Positions 17,143 through 26,633 of a stretch of 64,000 bases of DNA are shown one piece after another. Made by a program: the position numbers and the translations under genes. Below the pieces are notes generated by a model. That model worked only from the letters and a program-made list of their open reading frames with translations, searched no databases and was not told the DNA's origin. The stretch comes from an uncultured Alcaligenaceae bacterium (GTDB taxonomy: Bacteria > Pseudomonadota > Gammaproteobacteria > Burkholderiales > Burkholderiaceae_B): assembly GCA_937952975.1 (NCBI GenBank), contig CALFXX010000049.1, positions 18,853 through 82,852 of the forward strand. The letters run 5' to 3'. Position 1 is the first letter of the stretch. Each line of letters begins with the position of its first letter.

Positions 17143-18255
17143 CTAGCGCGAGCCCGCTGGTGGAACGTATTGAATCGACTGGGCTAATAGTTCAAGGGTG
17201 GTAGCCGGCACTTCACCCAAAACAGTCAACCAGAAATTTGCAATACGGATCCCAAAGATATTGACAGAACCGCTGCGCGCAGCGCCCTGGGATAGATACT
17301 CAGACCGCTCTGCGCGATAAGGTTCAATAAAAATTGAAATTGTTGCTAAGCCATCAGACAACACAAGCTGATTGACCATGCGCTGATCAGCAAAAACGCG
17401 CGCAAGTTGTGAAGTTGGCAGGTATCCCGGTGGCGCAGGTACGCGCCAGCCAAGGGCCGCAAGATCAATCACTTGTTGCTGCATATCCTGTGTGAGCCAA
17501 CCCGCAGTCGACCACGACGAGCGCAGCGACTGCTGATTGATCGCTTGACCAATCGCCACTTGCGTAAACGCAACCTGTTCAAGCACAGAACCCTCGCCTG
17601 TCAGCGTTTGCGCTTTAAGCAAGAGGTTTGACTCAAGGTCTGCGCACAACCGGTACCCATAGCGATGCGAATCACGCGGCACAATTTCAATCACGCGACA
17701 TGAACGACCCGCGACACGATAAGGTTCGGGTGAGGTGCGCAACTGATAATGCGCCTCAAGTGCGGAGGGATCCGACAACAGCAAGCCTGGAAAACGGTCG
17801 CCACGTTGCTGTTCACGCAAAATTATTTTTTGCTCAGGTAAGAGACTTTGCACTTCGTCGTTACGCCGAAGGTATTCGCGCGGTGGCCCATCAAGCACTT
17901 CGATGCGTTCTTTTTCGTCTTGACCATCAAAGACATGCGTCATGCGCGATGACTCGATCGCCTCACCTTGCTGAAAGGTAAAAACGCCCTCGTAGTTCAG
18001 GTGCCGCGCTGCTTGTTGTATTTGCCTTAAAAGCGCAGCCTCGGGCGAACTAGATGCCGGGGCGGCGTTTGCCGCGGGCGCTAAGATCGGCGCTAACGTC
18101 GGCACTGAGGTGGGCGCAGTTTGACCCTGCGCCTGTGTGAGGAGCCCAATACACAATCCAGAACATACGAGCAGCAACAGGCCTTGCGAAGCGATCGGCA
18201 TCGCACTTTTAAACCATGCGGTATTGCGCCTCTGATGCGCGCGCCCGCTACCCAT
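17143..18255 (-). CDS. rseB: Sigma-E regulatory protein RseB/MucB
   Basis: A 370-residue periplasmic protein with a signal anchor at about 17-45, then an Ala/Pro-rich linker and the MucB/RseB lipid-sensing domain (NYEGVFTFQQGEAIESSRMTH). The small C-terminal domain is near 300-365. Known members bind the periplasmic part of RseA and protect it from cleavage until the envelope is stressed. Its ATG overlaps the rseA stop by one base (TAATG), so the two products are made together. The real start could lie at M19, which would give a more conventional signal peptide. Confidence 0.9.
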   Translation of the reverse strand: MGSGRAHQRRNTAWFKSAMPIASQGLLLLVCSGLCIGLLTQAQGQTAPTSVPTLAPILAPAANAAPASSSPEAALLRQIQQAARHLNYEGVFTFQQGEAIESSRMTHVFDGQDEKERIEVLDGPPREYLRRNDEVQSLLPEQKIILREQQRGDRFPGLLLSDPSALEAHYQLRTSPEPYRVAGRSCRVIEIVPRDSHRYGYRLCADLESNLLLKAQTLTGEGSVLEQVAFTQVAIGQAINQQSLRSSWSTAGWLTQDMQQQVIDLAALGWRVPAPPGYLPTSQLARVFADQRMVNQLVLSDGLATISIFIEPYRAERSEYLSQGAARSGSVNIFGIRIANFWLTVLGEVPATTLELLAQSIQYVPPAGSR

Positions 18256-18857
18256 TAGCGCTGCGCACCAAACGAGGCAGGCCGCACATTAGACGGCCCC
18301 GAAATCTGACGATGCGCGGTCACATAGTCACGCACAGCCGTGGCCTCAAGGTTAGTCGCCACCGAACTCGGTGCGTTGGCTTTAGCGGTTTGCGCCGAGG
18401 GGGCCGATAACTCTGGCACAAACAGGGGTTTTGCAACCCACACCACGGAGGCAACCGCAGCGGCCATCGCAACACTCGGCCACACCACGCGGCGCAACAG
18501 TTTTGAAAATGGCGCAAGCTTGCGCGGGGTCGCGGGGGGCGGTGCAACCTCAAACTCAGGCCCACTCAATGCGGGCTCGGTGATCAGTGCCTGCGCCACA
18601 CGCTGAGACAAATCGGCTTTGGTTGACAACGCCAGTTCGGGCGTACGCAACGTGTCACCAATCAAGTGATAAACCCGCCACGTATCGTGTCCTGAGGCCG
18701 TAAATAATTCGGCAGGTAAACTGGTTTGTGCCTCGCCATCCATCCACGCTGAAATTGTCACAGATACCTCGTTTACAACAAGGGGAGCGTGTTCGCTCGC
18801 GGCCGCGTTTGGCTGCTGGCTGGTACTTGCCTGAGGGGTTATAGACTGATCTTTCAT
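18255..18857 (-). CDS. rseA: Anti-sigma-E factor RseA/MucA
   Basis: A 200-residue inner-membrane anti-sigma factor. The N-terminal cytosolic domain (SAWMDGEAQTSLPAEL, then WRVYHLIGDTLR) binds the sigma factor. One membrane helix lies at about 131-152 (VVWPSVAMAAAVASVVWV). The periplasmic tail would meet RseB. I chose ATG at 18857, with AAGGA 8 nt upstream and 10 bp after the rpoE stop. The longer frame upstream runs back into rpoE. Confidence 0.9.
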   Translation of the reverse strand: MKDQSITPQASTSQQPNAAASEHAPLVVNEVSVTISAWMDGEAQTSLPAELFTASGHDTWRVYHLIGDTLRTPELALSTKADLSQRVAQALITEPALSGPEFEVAPPPATPRKLAPFSKLLRRVVWPSVAMAAAVASVVWVAKPLFVPELSAPSAQTAKANAPSSVATNLEATAVRDYVTAHRQISGPSNVRPASFGAQR

Positions 18858-18867
18858 GGCTTTATCC

Positions 18868-19467
18868 TTACCAGCGCCGGTCGCCGGTGTCACCCAGCAA
18901 TGGACGCAAACGCGTTGCAATGGCCTCGCGAGCCCGGAAAATCCGAGACCGTACCGTGCCGATTGGACAATTCATACTTTCTGCAATGTCTTCGTAACTC
19001 ATACCGTCAATTTCACGCATCACAATGGCATTACGTAACTCTTCGGGCAAATCGTTAATCGCTTTGTTCACTGTTTCAGCGATTTGGCGGCTTGCCATCT
19101 CAGATTCAGGGTTACTTCCATCGGTTAGTGCGTCAGATTCGTTAAAAGTTTCACCTTCTTCGTTTTCAAAGGCAGAAGGTGTGCTGGGCGCGCGTTTATT
19201 TGCGGCCAACCAGTTGCGTGCCGTATTGATCGCGATGCGATACAACCAGGTGTAAAAGGCGCTGTCGCCCCTGAATTGCGGCAAAGCACGATAGGCCTTA
19301 ATGAAGGCCTCTTGGGCAACGTCTTCGATTTCGGCGGGATCGCGAATCATGCGCGACAGTAAGCGCATGATTTTTCGCTGGTATTTGATCACTAGCAGAT
19401 CAAACGCCTGCTTGTCACCCGCCTGCACTCGAGACACTAACTCGGCATCAACATCGCGTTCACTCAC
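18868..19467 (-). CDS. rpoE: RNA polymerase sigma factor RpoE (AlgU type)
   Basis: A 199-residue ECF sigma factor for envelope stress. Region 2 includes FDLLVIKYQRKIMRL and the DPAEIEDVAQEAFIKAYRAL core; region 4 includes LPEELRNAIVMREIDGMSYEDIAESMNCPIGTVRSRIFRAR-type residues. I chose GTG at 19467, the position matching family N-termini (xSERDVDAELV), with a GGGGAA site upstream. It overlaps the preceding small membrane-protein gene as GTGA. It controls and is held by the rseA-rseB products just downstream. Confidence 0.95.
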   Translation of the reverse strand: MSERDVDAELVSRVQAGDKQAFDLLVIKYQRKIMRLLSRMIRDPAEIEDVAQEAFIKAYRALPQFRGDSAFYTWLYRIAINTARNWLAANKRAPSTPSAFENEEGETFNESDALTDGSNPESEMASRQIAETVNKAINDLPEELRNAIVMREIDGMSYEDIAESMNCPIGTVRSRIFRAREAIATRLRPLLGDTGDRRW

Positions 19468-20000
19468 GCGGTTTCCCCTTTGGATAACGGCGTGCAGCGT
19501 GCCGCCTGCCACGCAGCCCAAATATTCAGGCGGCGGTAGGTTTGAGCAGGCAACTGACTGCGCCAAAGCGTCACGGTGACCGCTTGAGGCTTGTTATGGG
19601 GGTGATTGTGCAAATTCAAACGCAAGGTCAATCCAAAAATATGTGTCCAGTGCTGTTGCAAAGTAACAGGTGTCAAAGTGCTCTGACCGGTATTTTTAGA
19701 AAAAGTGCCCAAAAAACTACGAGGGGCTGTCATTAACGTGGTGGGTGACTGTTGAAAACACAAATAATGCTGCTTAAGCCAGCGCTGCTGACGTTGCTGC
19801 ATAAGATGATGCACGAGTACGCTGAGGCCCCCCACCGGCAACACAGCCCAAACAGGTACTCCCTGCCAATAGCCACACAGGGCTAAAGAAAACCAGGCAA
19901 GTACTGCGGCAACCCAGCCGACCACAACCGCCCATCTGGGATGAGTCAGTTGCAGTTGCAGGGGTAAAGACAAGTGCTCAGGCGACGCACGACGAAACAC
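19464..20000 (-). CDS. Small membrane protein, possibly YgfX-like
   Basis: A 178-residue protein between fabF and rpoE. Two hydrophobic helices lie at about 23-42 and 47-64, followed by a basic QQRQQRWLKQHY segment and a soluble C-terminal part ending LPAQTYRRLNIWAAW. This two-helix plus C-terminal x-x-FRRLxxWxRW-like plan resembles YgfX/CptA proteins, but similarity by eye is weak. The start is GTG at 20000 overlapping the fabF TAG, and the stop overlaps the rpoE GTG, so it is translationally coupled on both sides. Function is not known from the sequence. Confidence 0.7.
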   Translation of the reverse strand: MFRRASPEHLSLPLQLQLTHPRWAVVVGWVAAVLAWFSLALCGYWQGVPVWAVLPVGGLSVLVHHLMQQRQQRWLKQHYLCFQQSPTTLMTAPRSFLGTFSKNTGQSTLTPVTLQQHWTHIFGLTLRLNLHNHPHNKPQAVTVTLWRSQLPAQTYRRLNIWAAWQAARCTPLSKGETA

Positions 20001-21229
20001 TAGATTCGACGCACTGCCATTGAACCGTTGGTGCCACCAAAACCGAAAGAATTGGAGAGCGCCACATCGATTTTGAGATCGCGTGCCGCGTTGGCGCAGT
20101 AATCAAGGTCGCACTCAGGATCTTGATTAAAGATATTGATCGTGGGTGGAGAAATCTGATGATGGACGGCTAACGTGGCAAAGACGGCTTCGATACCGCC
20201 TGCGGCCCCTAGCAAATGACCTGTCATTGACTTGGTTGAGTTCACCACCAATTTTTTGGCATGATCACCGAAGGCTAGCTTCAAGGCTTCGGTCTCATTT
20301 TTATCACCTAAGGGTGTCGAGGTGCCATGGGCGTTGACATACTGAACCTGGTCGGTGTTGATGCCACCGTTACGCAGCGCATTAATAATGCCGCGGCGTG
20401 GGCCATCGCGATCTGGCGCGGTTATATGGTGCGCGTCTGAGCTCATACCAAAGCCGGCAAACTCGCCATACATACGCGCGCCTCGCTTTTTGGCATGCTC
20501 GTAATCTTCAAGCACCAAGACACCGGCACCTTCGCCCAGGACGAAACCATCGCGATCACGATCCCAAGGGCGCGAAGCCGTCGTGGGGTCGTCATTGCGT
20601 TGTGAAAGCGCACGCATTGCGGCAAAACCACCAATGCCTAAGGGCGATACCGTTGATTCAGCGCCACCAGCCACCATGACATCCGCGTCGCCGTATTCAA
20701 TCATGCGTGCGGCGTCACCAATCGAATGCAATCCTGTCGTGCAGGCCGACACCACAGCATAAGACGGGCCCTTGAGGCCCAACATAATGGTGAGTTGCCC
20801 TGAAATCAGGTTAATCAACGAGGCTGGAACGAAAAATGGCGAGATCCGACGTGGACCACGCTGTAAATATTCTGTTTGGGTTTCTTCGATGCGCTGCAGA
20901 CCACCGATGCCCGATCCCACGATCACGCCAACACGCTCGGGATCGGTGTGGGCGATGTCCAGACCAGAGTCTTTCCAGGCCTGCAAACCGGCCGCAATGC
21001 CGTAATGGATGAAGGTATCCATCGTGCGCGCTTCTTTGATCGGCATAATCGAGGTGACGTCGAAGTCTTTGACTTCGCCGGCAATGTGCGCGTTGAAAGC
21101 ACTGGGATCAAACCGAGTAATTCGCCCGATACCCGATCGACCGTTCACGATATTGTCCCAAGCCGTAGCAATATCATTGCCCACTGGGCTCACGATGCCA
21201 AGACCTGTTATGACGACTCGTCGCTTCAC
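20000..21229 (-). CDS. fabF: 3-oxoacyl-[acyl-carrier-protein] synthase II
   Basis: A 409-residue condensing enzyme that elongates acyl-ACP with malonyl-ACP. The active-site Cys is C163 in VSACTTGLHS. The two catalytic His are in NAHGTSTPLGD and GHLLGAAGG. The start is GTG at 21229 with AGGAGT 7 nt upstream. It follows acpP in the fatty-acid block and overlaps the small membrane-protein gene downstream. Confidence 0.97.
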   Translation of the reverse strand: MKRRVVITGLGIVSPVGNDIATAWDNIVNGRSGIGRITRFDPSAFNAHIAGEVKDFDVTSIMPIKEARTMDTFIHYGIAAGLQAWKDSGLDIAHTDPERVGVIVGSGIGGLQRIEETQTEYLQRGPRRISPFFVPASLINLISGQLTIMLGLKGPSYAVVSACTTGLHSIGDAARMIEYGDADVMVAGGAESTVSPLGIGGFAAMRALSQRNDDPTTASRPWDRDRDGFVLGEGAGVLVLEDYEHAKKRGARMYGEFAGFGMSSDAHHITAPDRDGPRRGIINALRNGGINTDQVQYVNAHGTSTPLGDKNETEALKLAFGDHAKKLVVNSTKSMTGHLLGAAGGIEAVFATLAVHHQISPPTINIFNQDPECDLDYCANAARDLKIDVALSNSFGFGGTNGSMAVRRI

Positions 21230-21353
21230 GGATCACTCCTTATATGTGATAACGGCGGCCAAGCCGTATGGAGCAGCACAACGAAAGGTCGTGAGACCCG
21301 CGTCGCGTTTGCGCCAGACTTCTTAACCGCCTAACTGACCCTACCCTGCGCAA

Positions 21354-21384
21354 TTTTTGTAAAGACCGAAGTCATTTACAAAAA
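21354..21384 (-). terminator. Stem-loop after acpP with a UUCG tetraloop
   Basis: On the minus strand, TTTTTGTAAA and TTTACAAAAA pair (10 bp). A single-base bulge and GAC-TTCG-GTC cap the hairpin with the very stable UUCG tetraloop. It begins 15 bp past the acpP stop and precedes fabF, so it probably ends or stabilises the abundant acpP message. Confidence 0.6.
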
Positions 21385-21398
21385 CTGACAGCAGCCTA

Positions 21399-21635
<237 letters not shown>

Positions 21636-21656
21636 TCATATCTCCAAAGGGGAAAA

Positions 21657-21677
21657 GTTCGCTGAATTATAGCGAAC
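21657..21677 (-). promoter_or_regulatory. Probable acpP promoter -10 inside an inverted repeat
   Basis: In the fabG-acpP gap the minus strand carries TATAAT at 21671-21666. It lies within an inverted repeat with 7-bp arms GTTCGCT and AGCGAAC. No good -35 is visible (a T-run lies at that distance). A separate acpP promoter here is common in other bacteria. The palindrome could be an operator. Confidence 0.4.
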
Positions 21678-21695
21678 CGGCAGAAAAAAAACCTG

Positions 21696-22430
21696 TTACA
21701 TGTACATGCCGCCATTCACATGGAGTGTCGTGCCTGTAATGTAACCGGCTTGGGGAGACGCCAAAAAGGCTGCAGCGTGAGCAATATCTGCTGCAGACCC
21801 AAGGCGTCCAAGGGGAATTTGAGTTAAAAGTGCCGCCGTTTGACCGTCGTCAAGCCCGCTCGTCATGTCGGTGGCGATAAAACCAGGCGCGATGCAGTTG
21901 ACCGTCACGCCACGGCTGCCAAGCTCGCGCGCAAGCGCCCGGCTCATGCCTGCAACACCCGCTTTTGCAGCAGCGTAATTGGCTTGACCGGGGTTGCCAC
22001 TTGAACCAACCACCGAAGTGATATTGATAATGCGACCCCAGCGCGCTTTCATCATGCCGCGCATCACCGAGCGCGACAACCGGAAGACCGAGGTGAGGTT
22101 GGTTTGCAACACAGCATCCCAATCCTCATCTTTCATACGCATCGCAAGATTGTCGCGGGTAATGCCGGCATTGTTGACCAAAATATGGGGCCCACCAGAC
22201 TCTTTGGCTAAAGCGTCGGTCAACGCGTCGCAAGCGGCAGCATCCGTGACGTTCAGCACGACACCACGCCCACCATGCCCTGCAAGTACCTCTGTGATGC
22301 CCGCGGCGCCCGCTTCGGTGGTGGCGGTTCCCACGACGACGGCACCGCGTGCAGCGAGCTCTAGAGCGATTGCCTTGCCAATTCCGCGCGAAGCACCTGT
22401 CACTAAGGCTATTTTATCTTTCAAGTCCAT
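21696..22430 (-). CDS. fabG: 3-oxoacyl-[acyl-carrier-protein] reductase
   Basis: A 244-residue SDR that reduces 3-oxoacyl-ACP with NADPH. The cofactor motif TGASRGIG is at residues 11-18, NNAG at 86-89, and the catalytic set is S139, Y152 and K156 (NYAAAKAG). I chose ATG at 22430, with AAGGA 7 nt upstream and just past the fabD stop. The upstream extension of the frame lies inside fabD. Confidence 0.96.
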   Translation of the reverse strand: MDLKDKIALVTGASRGIGKAIALELAARGAVVVGTATTEAGAAGITEVLAGHGGRGVVLNVTDAAACDALTDALAKESGGPHILVNNAGITRDNLAMRMKDEDWDAVLQTNLTSVFRLSRSVMRGMMKARWGRIINITSVVGSSGNPGQANYAAAKAGVAGMSRALARELGSRGVTVNCIAPGFIATDMTSGLDDGQTAALLTQIPLGRLGSAADIAHAAAFLASPQAGYITGTTLHVNGGMYM

Positions 22431-22440
22431 GACGTTGTCC

Positions 22441-23376
22441 TTAGGCCGTCGCCAGAGCATCGAGTGCGGCTTGCATTGATTCAGGGTCAGTGATCGAAAG
22501 TGCAACAAGCTCAGGATCGATGCGCTTAATCATTCCTGACAAGACTTTACCGGGGCCGCACTCAATAATATGTGTAATCCCTTGAGCCTTCATGGCTTGT
22601 ATGACCTCAACCCAGCGCACGGCGTGCCAGGCTTGGCGTACCAAGGCATCGCGAATTGCATCAGGCGACTGTTCGATTGCAACATCGACGTTATTTACCA
22701 CCGCAATCGTGGGGGTCGACACATTAATCTTAGCTAATGCACCCGCTAATACCTCAGCAGCAGGCTTAAGCAAACTTGAGTGAAATGGCGCAGAAACTGG
22801 CAAAAGCATGGCGCGTTTGGCACCCGCAGCCTTTGCGGTAACGATGGCGCGCTGCACGGCTGTTGCATGACCGGCGATCACGACTTGCGATGGCGCATTA
22901 AAGTTAACGGCTTCAACCACTTCACCTTCTGCTGCATCCAGGCACGCTTGTTTGACCAAGTCATCTTCAAGCCCCAGCACAGCAGCCATGGCACCCGTGC
23001 CAACCGGGACTGCAGCCTGCATGGCGTCGGCACGAATCCGCACCACACGCACAGCGTCGGCCAGGGTCAAGGCACCTGCAGCCGTCAGCGCAGCGTACTC
23101 GCCCAAACTGTGACCAGCCATCAGGCTCGCCTTGGGGCCGCCGGCTGCACACCAAGCCTCGTACATCGCCACGCCCGCCGTCAGCATCGCGGGTTGGGTG
23201 TTCGTCGTCAGACTAAGTTGCTCGGCAGGCCCTTGTGCCATCAACGCACCCAAGTCTTCACCCAGAGCTGCGCTAGCCTGCTCGATCACTTGCATTGCTG
23301 CAGGGTGACCTGACCAGACATCCATCATCCCAACCGACTGCGAGCCTTGGCCCGGAAAAACGAAAGCAAATTTCAT
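22441..23376 (-). CDS. fabD: Malonyl-CoA:ACP transacylase
   Basis: A 311-residue enzyme that loads malonate onto ACP. The N-terminal FPGQGSQSVGM and the nucleophile S90 in GHSLGEYAAL identify it. The later PVSAPFHSSLL carries the catalytic His. It lies between fabH and fabG with short gaps, in the standard fab order. Confidence 0.97.
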   Translation of the reverse strand: MKFAFVFPGQGSQSVGMMDVWSGHPAAMQVIEQASAALGEDLGALMAQGPAEQLSLTTNTQPAMLTAGVAMYEAWCAAGGPKASLMAGHSLGEYAALTAAGALTLADAVRVVRIRADAMQAAVPVGTGAMAAVLGLEDDLVKQACLDAAEGEVVEAVNFNAPSQVVIAGHATAVQRAIVTAKAAGAKRAMLLPVSAPFHSSLLKPAAEVLAGALAKINVSTPTIAVVNNVDVAIEQSPDAIRDALVRQAWHAVRWVEVIQAMKAQGITHIIECGPGKVLSGMIKRIDPELVALSITDPESMQAALDALATA

Positions 23377-23451
23377 GGCGTTTAATAATTGAGTGTTTAA
23401 CGTCTTAAATATTTTGTCTACAGTACTTTGCGTTCTGTTTTTTTAGTGTCT

Positions 23452-24438
23452 TTACATCTTCACTAACACAGAGCCCCAGGTAAAGCCGCCCCCGACCCCT
23501 TGTAGCAGCACCAACTGACCGGGCTGTATGCGCCCGTCACGACGTGCAACATCGAGTGCCAGGGGGATACTTGCTGCCGACGTATTGGCATGCTGATCAA
23601 CCGTGACAACAACTTTTTCAAGAGCGATATCAAGTTTACGCGCCAGAAAGGTCAAAATGCGCAAATTCGCCTGATGCGGAATCAACCAATCAATGTGTGA
23701 CAACTGCAGGCCGGCCTGTGCCACGACTTCGCGTGCAGAGCGATCAAGCACAGTCACGGCTTGTTTAAACACCGCCTGACCATCCATACGCAAAAACGGA
23801 TCACCCGTCACCGCACCGTAGGCAACGTTGCCAGCGGCCGATAAAATCCCCATCTGGCTGCCATCAGCATGCAATTCAGCAGATAACACCCCAGGCTCGG
23901 CGCTTGCTTTCAGTACAACCGCCCCCGCCCCATCACCAAACAGTACACAGGTGCCGCGATCGTTCCAGTCAAGAATGCTTGAAAACACTTCAGCACCGAT
24001 CACTAAGGCACAACGAGCACGACCCGCGCGAATAAAGGCTTCGGCGGTAGTAAGCGCGTAAACAAAACCACTACAAACAGCCTGTACATCAAAGGCGGCC
24101 GCACCCTTGTTACCCAAGTTCGCCTGCACCAAACAGGCCGTACTCGGAAATACAAAGTCTGGGGTCGAAGTGGCCACAATAATCAGATCTACGTCACCCG
24201 CGTCAATTTGGGCATCGGCTAATGCGCGCTGCGCCGCTTGCGTCGCAAGCGAACTGGTCTTCACACCGCGCTCAGCAAGGTAGCGCTGACGAATCCCTGT
24301 GCGCTCAAAAATCCATTGATCAGAGGTTTCGATGTTTCGCGTTGCAAGATCTGCCGCGAGCTCATCGTTGCTGACACAACGCGGTGGCAAAAAACTACCC
24401 GAACCTACGATTCGCGCATAGGGCATTGCCTGTGTCAT
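23452..24438 (-). CDS. fabH: 3-oxoacyl-[acyl-carrier-protein] synthase III
   Basis: A 328-residue condensing enzyme that starts fatty-acid synthesis from acetyl-CoA and malonyl-ACP. C122 in [11 protein letters not shown] is the nucleophile. The catalytic His and Asn are in PHQANLRI and [10 protein letters not shown] chose ATG at 24438, which overlaps the plsX stop as ATGA; the frame extends further but into plsX. Confidence 0.96.
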   Translation of the reverse strand: MTQAMPYARIVGSGSFLPPRCVSNDELAADLATRNIETSDQWIFERTGIRQRYLAERGVKTSSLATQAAQRALADAQIDAGDVDLIIVATSTPDFVFPSTACLVQANLGNKGAAAFDVQAVCSGFVYALTTAEAFIRAGRARCALVIGAEVFSSILDWNDRGTCVLFGDGAGAVVLKASAEPGVLSAELHADGSQMGILSAAGNVAYGAVTGDPFLRMDGQAVFKQAVTVLDRSAREVVAQAGLQLSHIDWLIPHQANLRILTFLARKLDIALEKVVVTVDQHANTSAASIPLALDVARRDGRIQPGQLVLLQGVGGGFTWGSVLVKM

Positions 24439-25496
24439 GCGGGGTCTCCGGTGCCGGCTGTGGCGGCGAGGGATTGGGTTTGCGTTAACTGCGCAATGGC
24501 TGCTGTCGTGCGGGTAAGCAACTGATTTGCCACTGAGGCTCGGGCGCAATCTAGCGCAAAACCGAAAGCGATCGCATCTGCCGAACCATGACTTTTAATC
24601 ACAACACCGCGCAGACCAAGCAACGCAGCACCGTTATAGCGACGATTGTCTGCCTGAGCGCGAAACCGCTTGAGCACTGGCATCGCGACTAAACCTAGCA
24701 ACTTCGCACCTACATTGCGCGTGAATGCTTCGCGTAGCATCTGCGACATCATGCGCACGACGCCTTCTGCTGTTTTGAGCGCAACATTACCAACAAAGCC
24801 GTCGCACACAACAACGTCGACAGTACCTTTAAAGATATCGTCACCCTCGACATTGCCATAAAAATTTAATGAGCTTTGGCGAAGTAGCTCGCCGGCCTGC
24901 TTCACAACCTCGTTACCCTTAATCGCTTCTTCGCCAATATTGAGCAAGCCGATTGAAGGGTTTGGATTTTGCTTGCCCACTTGAGCAAATGCAGTACCCA
25001 TGATGGCAAACTGCAACAAATGCTGAGCCGAACAGTCGACGTTGGCGCCCAGATCTAGCATGATGGTCGTGCCACCGAGCTGGTTGGGTAAAACTGAGGC
25101 GATCGCCGGCCGATCAATGCCGTCCAGCGTTTTCAACACGTATTTTGAAATCCCCATCCAGGCACCGGTATTACCCGCCGAAACGCAGGCATCTGCCTGG
25201 TTATCTTTCACAGCTTGTGCCGCCACGCGCATTGACGAGTCTTTTTTTCGCCGCAATGCGATTTCAACGGAATCATCCATGTGCACGACCTCTGTGGCCG
25301 CCACAATTTTAATACGGTCAGGGGACACATCAGGATAATGCTTGAAGTGCTCGGCAACCGCCTGCTTGATCGGCTCAGAGAGCCCGACCAATAACAGGTG
25401 AGTATCAGAAAAACGCTGAGCGAAAGCGAACGCAGCAGGGATCGTGACTGGAAGACCCGAGTCACCACCCATGCAATCAATCGCGATACGAATCAC
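24435..25496 (-). CDS. plsX: Phosphate acyltransferase PlsX
   Basis: A 353-residue enzyme making acyl-phosphate from acyl-ACP for phospholipid synthesis. The N-terminal [20 protein letters not shown] is the family signature; [23 protein letters not shown] and VVCDGFVGN follow. I place the start at GTG 25496, where family proteins begin (xIRIAID). A GTG three codons earlier and a TTG at 25547 are alternatives. It follows rpmF. Confidence 0.94.
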   Translation of the reverse strand: MIRIAIDCMGGDSGLPVTIPAAFAFAQRFSDTHLLLVGLSEPIKQAVAEHFKHYPDVSPDRIKIVAATEVVHMDDSVEIALRRKKDSSMRVAAQAVKDNQADACVSAGNTGAWMGISKYVLKTLDGIDRPAIASVLPNQLGGTTIMLDLGANVDCSAQHLLQFAIMGTAFAQVGKQNPNPSIGLLNIGEEAIKGNEVVKQAGELLRQSSLNFYGNVEGDDIFKGTVDVVVCDGFVGNVALKTAEGVVRMMSQMLREAFTRNVGAKLLGLVAMPVLKRFRAQADNRRYNGAALLGLRGVVIKSHGSADAIAFGFALDCARASVANQLLTRTTAAIAQLTQTQSLAATAGTGDPA

Positions 25497-25553
25497 GGCA
25501 GACACGTGAGGATGCAGCGGTGAGCGTGGGGGCGAGTAGCCCGTCAACCCGCT

Positions 25554-25736
25554 TTATTCGTCAGTCTTGGTCTTGAGGATCTTACGGCCACGATACACCC
25601 CGGTTGGGCTGATGTGGTGACGCAGATGCTGCTCGCCAGTGTTGGGTTCAACCGCAGTTGATGGGTTAACCAAAAAATCATGCGAACGGTGCATACCGCG
25701 CTTTGATGGGGATTTTTTATTTTGCTGAACAGCCAT
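25554..25736 (-). CDS. rpmF: 50S ribosomal protein L32
   Basis: A 60-residue basic ribosomal protein starting [20 protein letters not shown], the standard betaproteobacterial L32 sequence, with [16 protein letters not shown] at the end. Sits between yceD and plsX, an arrangement conserved widely in bacteria that ties ribosome and lipid synthesis. Confidence 0.98.
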   Translation of the reverse strand: MAVQQNKKSPSKRGMHRSHDFLVNPSTAVEPNTGEQHLRHHISPTGVYRGRKILKTKTDE

Positions 25737-25785
25737 GACAACTCCTGTGGATCGGCGAATTGTACGCCAACCATCTTAATAATAA

Positions 25786-26394
25786 CTACTGACTTTTAAT
25801 CTTAAGCTGCCCTAAAACAGCAAACGGCGAAGGGCGCTGCACATCAGCGGCAGACTCTGCGGCTTGCGCCTCAGTTTCTGCCCCACCTAAGGGCTCAGGA
25901 CACGTATCGTGTCTAGGCACATAGGGAACTTCTAAAATCATTTCGTCTTCAACCAGATCCAGCAAATTAAATGTTGGAGACCCCATTATCTTTTCAGGTG
26001 CGTCTAAATCAGTATCTTCCAGATCACCTTGATCGAGATCAGACTCGCGCACCACCAGTTCAAACACAGCCTGCCGGTCAACCGGGAACATCAAATCCCC
26101 AAGACACCTTTGGCACTCAAGCAACAGCAACGCCTGAACCTTTACAACCAACTGCAATTTACCGACCTTGCTACGCCGCCCCTGAAGGGCATATTTTACC
26201 AAGCCAGGGTGTTGCGGTGGTTGTTCAAGCACGACCAACTCTGCAAAAGGCTGTTCTGGCACATCTTCAAGCAAGCGATCTAAGCGGTTGACCGAAAATA
26301 CCCCTTCTATCAACTGACCGCGACGCGCGAATTCAAACACGTCAACAACGGGCGGTACACCTAATCTAAAGCTTGGACTAAGATCTTTTGACAT
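25786..26394 (-). CDS. yceD: YceD family (DUF177) protein
   Basis: A 202-residue member of the YceD/DUF177 family, linked in other bacteria and plants to 23S rRNA accumulation. The CxxC motif in LLECQRCLGDL and the C-terminal LLDLVEDEMILEVPYVPRHDTC are typical. It is first in the long operon, with a consensus-like promoter about 100 bp upstream. Confidence 0.9.
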   Translation of the reverse strand: MSKDLSPSFRLGVPPVVDVFEFARRGQLIEGVFSVNRLDRLLEDVPEQPFAELVVLEQPPQHPGLVKYALQGRRSKVGKLQLVVKVQALLLLECQRCLGDLMFPVDRQAVFELVVRESDLDQGDLEDTDLDAPEKIMGSPTFNLLDLVEDEMILEVPYVPRHDTCPEPLGGAETEAQAAESAADVQRPSPFAVLGQLKIKSQ

Positions 26395-26491
26395 CCTCTT
26401 ATCCTTGCCGCCTTTATGCTTTTTGAACTGAACCGCTGCTCGGTGTGACTGCGCAAGCGTTTACGCTGCTACAAAAGCAGCAAAGCAAGAG

Positions 26492-26521
26492 ATAATAGCG
26501 TGTTTACCCGCTTAGCGTCAA
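26492..26521 (-). promoter_or_regulatory. Sigma-70 promoter for the yceD-rpmF-plsX-fab operon
   Basis: On the minus strand: TTGACG at 26521-26516, an 18-nt spacer, then TATTAT at 26497-26492. The predicted start is about 90 nt before the yceD ATG. This is the only strong promoter I see driving the block of co-directed genes from 26.4 kb down. The rest of the 239-bp gap to maf has no gene. Confidence 0.65.
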
Positions 26522-26633
26522 TAGACTGAGCAATCACCATTTCCCGCGGCAGACCCCATTTAATTCTCGCCGTCAGCCCTAAATCGTCTAGTAACACCTC
26601 ATTGACTCATGACCTCAAGCTCGAAATAGCCTC

